A DNA stretch of 64,000 bases from Acanthaster planci (taxonomy: Eukaryota; Echinodermata; Asteroidea; Valvatida; Acanthasteridae), in contig NW_019091399.1 of assembly GCF_001949145.1 (NCBI RefSeq), positions 1,393,349 to 1,457,348 of the forward strand, written 5' to 3'. The position numbers and the translations under genes are program-made. The notes below the pieces were generated by a model, which was not told the DNA's origin, made no database searches, and saw only the letters and a program-made list of their open reading frames with translations. Every line of letters starts with the position of its first letter. The stretch's first letter is position 1. Positions 12,801-24,500 of the stretch are shown piece after piece.

Positions 12801-14999
12801 ATTCAACTACCGGTACACGTAAACTAATAATGTAAAGCAGCAACGCAACTTCCAACAAGAGGGGCAACATATATATATGTCTATTTTACATAATATTAAG
12901 TTGCCAGACATAAAATTTGCCTGTGATTTGGGAAGAAAATGAGAAACGTGGTTTGGACCTCACACACACGTATAAGTGTACATGTAGTTTAAAAGCTCGT
13001 CTGTTTTAATTTCCTGGTTAATTTAAAACATAACGCGATTTATATCTGTTATTTGGTGAATAGGGTTGCTTTGTTGAGGCCCCTTGATTGATGCATTATT
13101 GTTGCGATATGACGTCCGCGGGCATTGCGAAAGTCGCAGCTTTGTATCAGTTTGTATCATTAAGTCTTCCCGTTTTGTAAACGCATGTTGCCTATATTTT
13201 GACACGCTTTCCCGGCTAAACCACATCTTAATTACGCGCTTTTGTCTGTCTTCTTCGTATTCTATAGTTGGCTCAATTACTGCATGTTTAGCACTTGGAT
13301 TTAATGAGGTTCAGCAGGTTATATTCCGCCATTTTATGCAGGTTACTTATTGATTTGTTGAAAGCCAGGGAATGAAACATTCCGCTAGAGAAATAAGGGT
13401 TATGTAAGAGTACACAAAGGCTGGGTAAACTCTTGCCCATCGATTCGCAAGTCGAAACAGACGTGGGTGATCCGAGTGGGGTTTTCTTGAGGGCATGGGT
13501 GTATTTCCAAAACACAATGTAGCAAAGGGTGCTGTCCCGTTTCTCTGCCTCCTCCTTTTTGTCAAAATTTATCGAGGGCTCGTGAAATCCCGAGGGGATG
13601 GGGTATACATCCCCCAATTTTTGATGGCGGTAGGCTATTGAATCCTCCCCCCACACATGTGCACACAACCTTTTTCGCGGTGAAAAAATAAAGTGGATTG
13701 TGAAGATGTTTTCGGACTTCCAAACAACCAAAATATATTTAATAGTATACTCAAAAAGGCGGAACGACCAAAAAAGTCTTAAATATGCCGCTTTGGTGTT
13801 AGATTCTGCAGAAGTGTAATACATATTATTACAAATGTACATCTGTATATCTGTATCAGGAACATTGCGCCCTATATGGTGTCAGCCCCCCCCCACCCGG
13901 TTTTTCAAATGTCCATGGCCGGGCAAGTCACACCACCCATTCCCCATCTCCCCCAACTTCCGGCACAATTTTACGCCGCTGCTCCGCTCCTCTGCTCAGT
14001 GCTTGCACCAAGATACAGTAATGATCCAGTGTGTTAACTTTAGAAGTGAGGTGGTATTTATGTTCCGAGGTGAGGCGACATGAATTTCTCTTTTGAAAAC
14101 AGTGTCAACTTGGGAGCATTTTTAAGTATTCATATTACATTTGCCTTTTTTGTGTGTGTTGGGTTGGATGTAAAGCAGTTTTCTGCTAACTGTACTCTTA
14201 AGGGAAAAGGTCAGATTTGCTTAGAATCTGAATCCAAATTTGCGCTCTCCTTTGCCGGGTCAATTTGAATTCTTATCTGGGTCAACGCGGCATTTTCCGG
14301 CTCAAACTGACCTAAAAATATTTTGCAACCCGGGAAAGAGTCCAGCAAATCATGATTCAGATGCTGCATGGTCAATTTGACCCACCTGTTTCACGAGGAA
14401 GATTAGGTTCATGTAAAGCATGGGGGGTTAAGATGTCACGTGGACTCGCAGCTGATAGACGTTTGGAAATTGGGGTCATTGTTTGGCCGGTTTTATTTGG
14501 AACAGTTTCGGTTTGGGGCAGAGTTGAAATTTCATTCTATTTCAACAAGTAAAACAAATGCTGGGCGGGGAATGGGATAATGCTCCCTGAAAAGTGGGAG
14601 GACATTTCCAGATGCCACAATTTTTGAATGTCCTTATATTGGACCCGTTTTTTCTTTAATTTCTTTGAACACAATTAGTTGAATTAAACATTACAAAAAA
14701 AGCTGCATACATGCAGAGTCTACTTACTAAAGTCCAGTCAGAGACTTGTTGGTAGTCAGTGCCGAAGCAAGAAGTCTGACTCTCTCTCGGCTGCACACCA
14801 ACCCCAGATTGAGGTTGAGTTGGGAGATAGACCTGCACTCGGCCACGGCTTCCATCATCCGACGGTAGTGCCTGTCGGCCATCCGGCAGCTCCTAAGCGA
14901 CAGGAGCTTGATGGAGTTCTGCTGGAGAGACTCGCAGATGTCCCGGGCGTCTGCTGACGAGATGTTCTCGCCCGACAGTTGGACCGTCCCGAGGAGCAT
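9392..14999 (-). CDS. LRRC73: Leucine-rich repeat-containing protein 73 orthologue
   Basis: Four coding exons on the minus strand: 14999-14728, 11568-11408, 10657-10434 and 9955-9392, totalling 407 codons with stop. Junction phases (2, 1, 0) agree and all splice sites are GT/AG. The start is the ATG at 14999, because MLLGTVQLSGE aligns position for position with the vertebrate N terminus. RNI-type leucine-rich repeats follow: LLSLRSC and QLNLNLG (exon 1), LHGSPL and LDLGDCRLGD (exon 2), LKELTLSANP and LNLDYN (exon 3), and VVVKDNNI (exon 4). The repeat part ends near residue 258. The remaining ~148 residues are a Ser/acidic and Lys/Arg-rich tail that makes the protein clearly longer than the human one (about 316 aa). 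The family has no established biochemical role that I know of. The gene is divergent from NOP53, with 3.6 kb between the start codons. Identification rests on LRR similarity along the whole repeat region. Confidence 0.93.
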
Positions 15000-17644
15000 C
15001 TCGGAGATTGGTAACACAAGGTCTCTTCGTGAGTCGAGGAGCCACTCCGTGTGATCTCAGATAGCCCAAACCTTTTGGTGTTAGAGCGCAGTCAGTCTAA
15101 AATGAGCAAATATCTGCACTTTTTATGATCGAGACCAAATTTGACGTGCAACAGTGGGTCGATTAAAAGTGCAAAGTGACAATTCAGCAGTGAAATGAAG
15201 AATTGCTCCTGTTTTATCCCATCAGGGTGTTGATACGAGCTAACAAGTAACGTCATTGACACCAGGTGTACATTCAGCAATGCTAAGTGTCAAAATGATG
15301 AGCCATCGGAATCCCTTGAATGCTGACAGATTTGGATGTTCCGAAACACGCACGATGGGAATCGGTCTGAACAGAACACCATGCAAGCAGCAAATTAAAC
15401 CATCCCAAAGAAGCTGATCGTTCTGATGTATGTGTACATCCTCAGTGTTCGTCCGCAGTGTGTTCCAGCGAACGCTCGTGCCATCAGTTTATACTAGGCC
15501 TACTCCTATCTTGCTTGTCGGTACACAACATCAATTCGCCCACGGGTTTTCACCAGTATCGTTATGCAGTATTTCCAGCCGAATGAACACATTGTTGTCA
15601 TCACTGCACAGTCCCTAAGTCCAACGAGCCTCATGCTCCGCTAGGTCGATATCCGTGCGTCACCGACACACGAGGTGCCACAGAACAGTCAACAAGCGGG
15701 TATTGATTCTGGGGGGTATACAAGCTTCCATATTGTATCTACAGACGCTCAAAGAGCCAGCGTGCTCAATTCATTGATGCAATAATAGTCCATAATGAAA
15801 TACACAGGAATGGACTGTGCTACACAACCCTATGGCAAGAGAAATCCAGTTTATTAAGTGGTCATGTGATGGAGATACCTCCAACTTTTGATCTTCTCGT
15901 GATGGACACAGTATCCCTATAACACCCATTATGCACTGACACAGCAAAGGTCTTTCTTAGCACACTGGCTTATCCTGGAAAGTGGGGGGCGGGGACTGCA
16001 GGCATACCACTCCCCAAAAGAAGTGCATTTTTAAACATGTAGAAGCGACTTTTTCGTCTAGTTCGTTTCTTTTCCTTCCAAAAGCCTGGATAAGCCCCAA
16101 GATGTTATCCCCAAACCCCATAGTTCTAGGGGTACCCAAATGTAGCCTTACCCCTCAGAAAAGGCCAGGGGTGTCATTATAAAAATTCCAATTTGGGGGC
16201 CTCCAAAAACAGGTTTGCCCCCCATAAAATAGTTTTTGATCCGCCTTTGCCTTTTCACCCTCTTGTCAACATGACCGTTCAAAGAAGTAAATTAATTATG
16301 AAGAACGTTCCCAGAAATCTTATATTGAAGTTAAAAAAGAAATCACCAATCTAAACCACCGGCAAGAAATACACACAATGTACATTTACAAGTTTTATCG
16401 TGAACAGTGCTGCCTGGTGTACTACCCCACTTCCTTGAATTTCGTGAGTCCGTATTGTCTCACGTTTCTTCTACCACCACACCCTAGGACCAGCCGGGGG
16501 CTGTAGTAGAACTACCGGGGACAAGCCCCCCCCCCCGAAAGTCCGTGCCCCTGAAATTTAACATTTGAGATGTACGCAGCCAACTTGAAGGTACATACCG
16601 CAGTTTAATTTCACTTTCAGTGCCCCTTGAAAATATGTGCACCCCTGGGTACCCCCCTCAAAAATTTTACCTTGTATTGTTAATTTGTTACGGAACTGGT
16701 TGGAGGGTGCACGCATACGCGCAGTTTCGTCATGGGCCACTGGAAGCAAAGGAACTGTGACTTGTGGGTGTTCTTTTTTTAAAGATTTCAAATGGGGGTG
16801 ACTGACTAAATGGGGAGACTGATACAAAATATGATACAAATCAATGGCCTTGCAAAGAGGGGTTGGATGAAACATAATGCATCGACACATCCCTGCATAG
16901 AAACATCCCTCTTTCGACAAAAAGTAACACTTGACGCAACTCCATCCAATATAAACACTGCAATTAAAAAGGGGGAGTCCCGCCACTTTCTGCAGTTAAG
17001 AGGCATGGATATTTGCAATCTCTTCCGAGAGCGAATACAAAACAATGATTTTAATTTTAACCTCCTTACGACAAAGTAATGTTTAATTCTACATGTACAC
17101 TAATGAGCTGAAAATATTTCTCCATTTACGGCAGCTAGTCTACCTTGTCACTGTAGACAGATTTCCCCCTTTCAAGGTTAGACCAGGGACAGAATGTTTT
17201 TTTCTTTTTGATGTCAGGAACCAACAGGTCCGAATCATGTGTTCTTATTCCTCCATAGTTCAATCGAACTTTCGGGGTTCCATAACCCTGAAAAGGTTTG
17301 CATCGTACATTGCTCAATACCCGCCTCACAAACCTATTTCCACTGAAGTTCAGCGTCGGAGATCATTGGCATGATTTGCTGAGATGTTAAGTAAAGTTAA
17401 TGAATAACCGTAACGTGACGAGATACTGTTCACGGTACATAAATTATTGCATCTACGAGTAGATCTATATTGGAAATATATAATCGCAACCAGCCGTCGA
17501 GACATACATTCAATGGGGGTAATCCAACGACTTTGGCGGAAAATTTCCCTCCTAAGATAATCACCCTACAGCATTATAAAAGTGTCCAGGCTATCTGAAA
17601 CGAATCACTATTTTCAAAAGTGATATTAAATAACACATATAACC
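15000..17644. other. Upstream region of LRRC73, no gene recognised
   Basis: Should contain the LRRC73 promoter and 5' UTR on the minus strand; no core promoter element could be named. From ~15960 to 16560 there are C- and G-homopolymer-rich blocks (for example a C run near 16530), which look like decayed repeats. The frame at 17135-17329 contains GGIRTHD, a peptide that often appears in translations of dispersed repeats, and is not a gene. Confidence 0.45.
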
Positions 17645-17856
17645 CAGTGGCGTAGCTAGGATTTACTGGGGAGCACAAAGAGGGCACCAGCATCTTATGG
17701 GGGCACCAGCTTTCAGTGGTGTGGTTTTTAGGACAAGTTTTGCTAGCCTTGTTCAATATCCATTCGTCCTTTTTTCTTTGGGGGGCACCTGGGGGCACTG
17801 GGAATTTGAGGGGGGGGGGCACGTCCCCCCAGCCCCACCTCCCGTATACGCCGCTG
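17645..17856. mobile_element. hAT-like MITE with terminal inverted repeats and 8-bp target duplication
   Basis: The left end reads CAGTGGCGTAGCTAGG. The right end, read on the minus strand, reads CAGCGGCGTATACG, so both ends begin CAGYGGCGTA. The flanking octamers ATATAACC (17637-17644) and ATACGACC (17857-17864) match at 6 of 8 positions, as expected of an aged 8-bp target-site duplication. The inside is rich in G runs (GGGGGCACC) and C runs. CAG-starting termini and 8-bp duplications are the hAT signature. At 212 bp it encodes nothing and needs a transposase from elsewhere. Confidence 0.75.
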
Positions 17857-18420
17857 ATACGACCCCGTTTCTTCAAATTTGGCAGTAACACAAGTTCGTG
17901 GTCCTGTTCATAGCTTCCACCCCTGAACTGTCCAGTTCACATCGCCCATAAGAGCAATTATTTATAAATCTGTTATACGACCACCGTATAAAACTGCCCC
18001 GGTATGTGTAAAACAGTAATAATTTGTCAACGAGACTAGAAAAAGATAAGATTTTTCAGTACTACTGAAATATTCATGTGTTTGTACGTGTTTTGCATAG
18101 GCCTATTCTTTAATGCTGATAAGCTTAATCGAGAGTCACGGTTTGCACGCCGCGGGCCCCAGCATTGCAGACAAAAATAAGGCGGTCCACAGGTAGACGT
18201 TAAAAGAAATTTTCATTGAGAGCCTATGCTTGAATTCTCGTAGTAAAATCTTGATTTGTTGATTGTTCGTTGCCCGATAGCCACAGTAATAGCTAAATTA
18301 AATAACAGACTGTTAGTATTTCTTCAACTGAATGATCGGATACTTTCAAGTGGCCCGACTATCGAGCTAGAAAAGTTTAGCCCCAAGAGCCGTACTCCAA
18401 GGTATGGTTTTGCCCCAAAT

Positions 18421-18579
18421 TCACCCTTTCGACGTGGCGCCCTCTATCAATTGGTGCCAGGCGCCCTCTATCGATTGGTTGCACAAGCTTGTGGCACTCA
18501 CACACGTCACAGAGGCCGTACGTACATATGTACACGGCGCCCCGGCCCGAATATACGTACACACGTGCGTGAGTTGAAT
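18421..18579 (+). promoter_or_regulatory. Proximal upstream region of NOP53 with a tandem 24-bp motif
   Basis: GGCGCCCTCTATC followed by [A/G]ATTGG occurs twice with a 24-bp period, starting at 18436 and 18460. Each copy carries an inverted CCAAT box (ATTGG) next to a GCGCCCTCT core that faintly resembles a CTCF half site. The repeats lie about 100-145 bp before the NOP53 start codon, a usual promoter or 5' UTR position. The transcription start is unknown. The start codon context (AATATGG, A at -3 and G at +4) is strong. Confidence 0.45.
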
Positions 18580-21500
18580 ATGGCAGAACTACCCAAGGTT
18601 TCGAAACGAAAAAGGGTTGCTAAAAATCGAAAGAAAGCATGGAGAAAGTACTCCAATATTCAAGACGTTGAAGACTTCCTGGAAGAGCAGAGGCAACAGT
18701 TGCGTACCGGGTAAGTTACCACCAGACGACCGCGACATCATAGTTGCAAAACGCCAATTTGACGTCACGTACGAATTTGTACTGTGCATGTATACGAAGT
18801 CACGTCTGAATATACACACATCATACAGTCAGGTGGGCAAAACAACATGCTTTTAATTAAATCTTGAATGTCTTGCTACAAAGTATTGAAGGGAGGCTAT
18901 GGATACAAGTTTAAGAAGTCTCCCTCTCACCCTTCATGCCCTTCCAACACTAACACTAGTATTTTGGAGCCAAACAATATATGCCTGTTGCAAAATATTT
19001 AAAGCATGTTCATCCATGTTCGCATGTTTATTTAACATTTTTAGCATGTTTCCTACACTTTTGCATGAACAGGAAAATCTTTCAAGTGTTGAAAGAGGTT
19101 TTGCCTCTCAATTTAATGACCCAGCTAATGAATGATGGAAAGAACGCAGTTTATCATGGTTTATATTTCTTTTTGTTGTCATCTGTCAGCCAGACATTTT
19201 GCTTAATTTTTTTTGTGCAGTGGTTTGGCATCCGAAAAGAAAGATCAAGACCTGTTCTTTGAAGACAAGAAAGCTCCAAAAGCCGTCAAAAAAAACACAG
19301 GTTTGGGTGAGACCATGATTGCAACTTTCCTTGTGTAAAGCATGCAACAAATTACTTTGGATACTCAACGTCCCCTGTCGTAAATTTTTTTGTCAAATTC
19401 ACATTGAAATTAGCTATCGAGCTGGAGACTGGCTTAAAAGAACAAGGAAACGAATTTTCGTTAGAGTCACTTTTTTGTGTATTTCTGTATTCTCCTTCCA
19501 TGTAATAAGACTGTTTGACATTTTGTCTAGTTACGAACGATGCACTTTTTTTCAAACATTTAATATTGACCAAGCATTTCTGGACAAGTGAGGGCACTTT
19601 TGCTTTGATGTAAATCCAGAAAGACATGGTTCAGGTTGCATGTTTTCATGTTGAAATTGTGAATCCCAAATTTGCTATCTGGGAACATAGCAGTGGTTTA
19701 AAAAATCTAGAAATTTTCTGTGCACAAATCAGTGTAACATTGAGATTCAGTGCCTTGGACGACATCATAGTTCTGCTTATGAATATGCAAATATCATTAA
19801 CATAAAAACCAAAAGAGCATGAAAATATGGGTTAAAATTGCAAAATGAAAATTTAAAAATCAGGTTAATAGAAACCCAAAGATGCAATTTCAAGGGTTTT
19901 TAGTAAAATTTATAAAAAAATGTTCTTTTCCTGGTTCCTTTAAGTGGCCAACCCCTCATTAACATTATTAGACAGGGACAAATGGACCCAACTTGCCATG
20001 TTATCATGAAAGTAAATCAATGAAGAAGGAAGCAGGAAGTCTTTTCATACTTGTATTGTTGTGTTGAATTGAATATTTGGTTCCCAATCACCCAAAATCA
20101 CAATATATTGTTTCCTTCGTGCCGTCTCATGTTAACTTAATCTGAAAATATTGGAAAGTTGCTTTTAAAAATTGAATTGAGACCTCAAACTTGGCTGTTG
20201 AAATAAAGAGGAACATATCTTTGCCTCTTGAAAATTTGTAGAATTTTGTCAGCTATGGACATTGAGTGAGTGAAGTTGACCTAATTTATTTTGTATTTTA
20301 TCTGCAACCAGAATATTTATACTCCGTGGTAAATTTTCCTTATTCTAAAACCACTGTTGGATTTGATTCCATAATAAGTCCCTTCATAAGTCTGCGAACA
20401 AGGTAAACAGACAGCTTTTCCCAGTTCAACCGATTAGCTTGTGACTGGAGTTGTAACCGGATGATTGGTGATGGCCTTGTAGTGAACTTGCAGAGACTCA
20501 ACTATTGCTCGGTCTGTTTTTGGTTGAGTCAGGGTGATACAGCCCAGTCACCCTTACCTCTATTTTTCTCCTTAAATCTTCCCAAATCTTCCACTGTGTA
20601 AAGTTAGACCAATAACACATCCTAATTTAACTTTCAAAGTTGTTGCTAGATTTCAAGGGGGGGGTTGGGTCACATGTAGAATCATAATGGCTTGCAGGCT
20701 GGGCTCTACAAGTTCATTCATCAATCCTGCAAAGTTCTCAAAATCTCCTGTTGGCCGTTGAAGGATCTACCAGAAAGTAGGGTTAGAGTTGTACATGTAG
20801 GTCGTAGAATGTGCGTTAGTTCGGTTCCCTGCGCAGTGGTGGTGCTACATGTACATTTATCAGTAAGAATGTGCACCTCTTTGAGGTCATTCATTTTTCA
20901 TTCACTGGCCCTGACCCTCCTGGATTCTTCAAAACCTCAGACCTGTCTGTAGGGTTTTGAAGATTTTGAAGGACTGAGAAGGGAATAGGCCTGCATTGTT
21001 GATACCCTATGCAAGTTAAAATGCTGAGAACATGCAGTGTGTTACCTGCACAGTGGAAGAATCGTGAGGATTCTTGGAGGTTTCTAACCTCGTTAATAGG
21101 GTTAGAGGTGGTTTGTCTTACATCTGTGTTTTCTTCGCCTGTCAGTCAAGAAGAGAGGTCCTATTCAGCACAAGGTAGACTGGCGTCTTCTCCCAAATCC
21201 CAGGGTCCCGCCTGCTCCAAAGTAAGGCTTACCATTTTTTACGCGGGTGCATCATTCGCATTTGTGAGAAGGTTGAAATAGGACTGGGTTGGTGAAAACT
21301 GACCCAAACTTTCGGTACTGTGCCTGACTTTTCACTGATGCAATGATTAACCCTGGCAGTTTTCAATCCTCAGATTTCAATATATGAATTTACCTACACC
21401 CTAAGGGGTTTGGGTTAAGTACTGTACGCTTGATGTTTTCCAAAAGCTTGTAAGTGACAAACAGAAAACATGTGCTTACTTGGCTAGGACTCGCGGCATG

Positions 21501-24500
21501 CCCATGACTTTCTGCTTTCTACTGCAGACATTTCTTTGTCAGTGTTGGCGGGCTACCTTAACATGTAAAGGGGACTTCATTGTTTGAAGGCAAACCCCAG
21601 TGTTAAACTTGATATTACCCAGTGCAATTTTACATCATTATCTGGTCAGGCATCTGTTTAAAATTAGTAGAAAAGTAATTTCCATAGGATTTTGGCAGAT
21701 TTGTGGAGGTCCAAACAGGCCAACAATCCAGCATTACGATTTTTGTACCCCCCCCCGACTTTTTGAACAGAGCATTTCCCCGTAAAGCTAAAAGGCCGGG
21801 CAAGCGTGTCTTAGAAGTCCGAGCCAAAGAGAGCCAGGGACTCGTCAGTGCCAACAAGCGAAGGAGACTCAAGGAATCAGAGGAGCAGCGCTCATTGTAC
21901 CAGGAGACGCGGCAAAGAGAGAAGACGAGACAAGAGATTGGCCGAGCGACGTATGACGTCTGGGGTGAGTTCAGGGACAATTGGCACATGGTATCTGCAT
22001 CCACTGGGATGTTTTTCAATTTTTTGGATTTGGCCAGCCTCCTCTCATGCTGTAGGCAGGGGTACATGAATCCTTGAACATCCAACTGACAACCTTGTCC
22101 CATTGGTATGATGACAGAGAATATTTCTGAGAGGTCATTGGTCGGTTTATGTTATGATGACCATTCTCTCCTGCAGTGTGATTGGGTGGACTGTCACCAG
22201 TGCAGGAAGCAGAACCTGTGTGTACTCCATTTCACTTGGAAATCATCTTGACCTAGGACTGTGACTAGCTGTCAGAGAAGCGAATGTCAGTGATTTTGAT
22301 GGCCACTCTGCTTATGAATGGCCAGGAGGGGTCATGTTGCATTGGTATGGTCGATGTGCCGTTGCCTGTAATTGAGGTTTTGCCATCATTTTTGTCCATT
22401 GCCTTCGCAGGTGACAATGCAGCCAAAGTGATCAAGAAGGGAGGTATAGAGGCAGACGAGCACTTCCTCAGAGTGACGAAGAATAAACGAACGAAGGTGA
22501 CTTGTTGAACATCAGAAGAAAAAAAGAAGATGGCTTTGTAGGAAATAGATAGGCCATAGCAGTACTACAGTACATTGCAATTGATAGTTAACCTGGGAAT
22601 GGGGAATGCTATTCACCCTTGCTCCCTTGCCAGGGAATTCATTTTCATTTCACAAAATGTGAAAACAATTTCTGACAGTGGTTAAACATCATCACACCTT
22701 TTTTGCACAAGTAGGAAAACATTTTCATGCCATTTTTACTCAGATAAACAACGCGTTGCTCAGAAGTGCAAAGATGATTTCCCCTCCATTGGAAAATACA
22801 GAATGAGAGGGTCTCTTTCAACGCGTCTTTTTTTTACGGAAGCAAAATGATTGAATTCCATTGAATGTCACTGGTCTCACTATTGCATCGGATTTAAACC
22901 AACCAATCGACCCAGACAAGCTTGGGGGTAGAGTGGTTAAGACGTCTGCACTAGCATGCACATGGTTGTGAGCTCAAGTCCCACCGAATAAGCTTGTCAG
23001 GACTTTTGCTGAACATTTAACCATCTCCATTGTTTCTTCCAATTCACAGCTACCGCCCAGGTACCAAGACAAGCCCAGCAAACTCCCCGCGGTGGAGATC
23101 GTGGCCCCTGGTGCCTCCTACAACCCATCGCTGGAAGACCATCAGGTAGGCGTTGAAGATGGAACATTCTTACCGACAGCCACTCTGGAGAATGGGAACA
23201 TCTTAGCAATTGGAAGTCCCAACAATTTGGACATTCCGTGGGAGAGTATGATTTCCAGCACTCATAGATGCGAATGCCTAGAATTTTTCGGGTTGAAAGC
23301 AGACTACAAACACTTTTCTGGCCAGGATTGGGCTGTTCCAAATGGATCATTTCAGTAGGAGTGAGTTTCAAATGCTCTCCATGTGTTTCGCATACATTTC
23401 CCATGTTTTTTTAAATCGTTTTTTAAATCACAGTGTGAACTCAGCAGATGGCTATTCAATTATTACACACGTTTACTTTGACAGGCTCTCATCAATGCTA
23501 CCTATGAAGAGGAACTGAAGAAACAGAAGGATGAAGATAGGTTAGAGCGATGGCACAAGATTCCAAAACTCACTGCTCAACAAGTGCAGGTCAGTCGTGT
23601 CAGTATTACTGTTTTCTTGGAGCAGGCAGAACAGGTTCAAACGAGATTAAATGGACATCAGTCTGAGAATTTCTGAGCATGTGCATTCTGTTAACACTCT
23701 GTTGCATGGGAAATGCATAGAAATGATTCAAGATCTACCGCTATTTGGGTTTATAGTGGAGTAACTGGAGTTTATTCATTCTTCCAAGCATTTACCTACT
23801 CATTCCATCAACTCTTCTTATCCAAACTTGTGGTTTTATTTCTACTCTATTTTCTCGGCACCTGATAATGGTTTCAGGTTTCTGAACAAGTTGTAAGTGG
23901 GTTTTATAATTGCCCAGTTTTTGATAACCACAAATGCTGATCATCTTTTACTGCATCAGATATTTCTAGGTTGGTTTTCTGAGCATTCTTCCCATGTTTT
24001 GGAAGTTAGAAAGTGCTGCATACAAATTGGAAAAAGAGGCCAGGTTGTGTTCCCACTGTGATGATAATATATTCTCATATATCCAGAAATGTACAGTTTG
24101 ATTTCCAGCCAACAGTTGCATTCAGATGAAGGATCTTTCTGGAAAGTAAAATAAATGTAATGCTTGGATCAAAACATGCACTTTTCACAGAAATGTCATT
24201 TTCTGTTCATAAAATAGCAATACATTGATCAAATTTCAGGAAACTTTCATCAGTGAGATGTCAGCTGGTCTCTTTCCTGAGGAGGCAGATTGTGGGACGG
24301 GGCCTGTGACAGCCGGAGGGGAGGGAGACGATGTCCTCCCAAACCCACCAACAACATATGAGAACCGCAAGACGAAGAAACGGAAGAGAAAGGAGAAAGA
24401 ACTCAAGGAGAAGGTCAGGAAAGTTCCTGAACTAGGTTGGGAACAGTCCCTTATGATGGCTACATTTAGCAGGAAAAACAACTGCTTTTCTGTAGGATTT

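Noticed and set aside
13288-13842. 184-codon minus-strand ORF within LRRC73 intron 1
   Set aside because: The translation has no known motif, and the LRRC73 exons on either side join in phase without it.
17135-17329. Minus-strand ORF containing RLNYGGIRTHDSD
   Set aside because: GGIRTHD peptides recur in translations of dispersed repeats; there is no domain or splice support.
18256-18579. Open frame extending upstream of the NOP53 start in the same frame
   Set aside because: No in-frame ATG lies in it. The ATG at 18580 has strong context and the sequence before it resembles a promoter region rather than protein.
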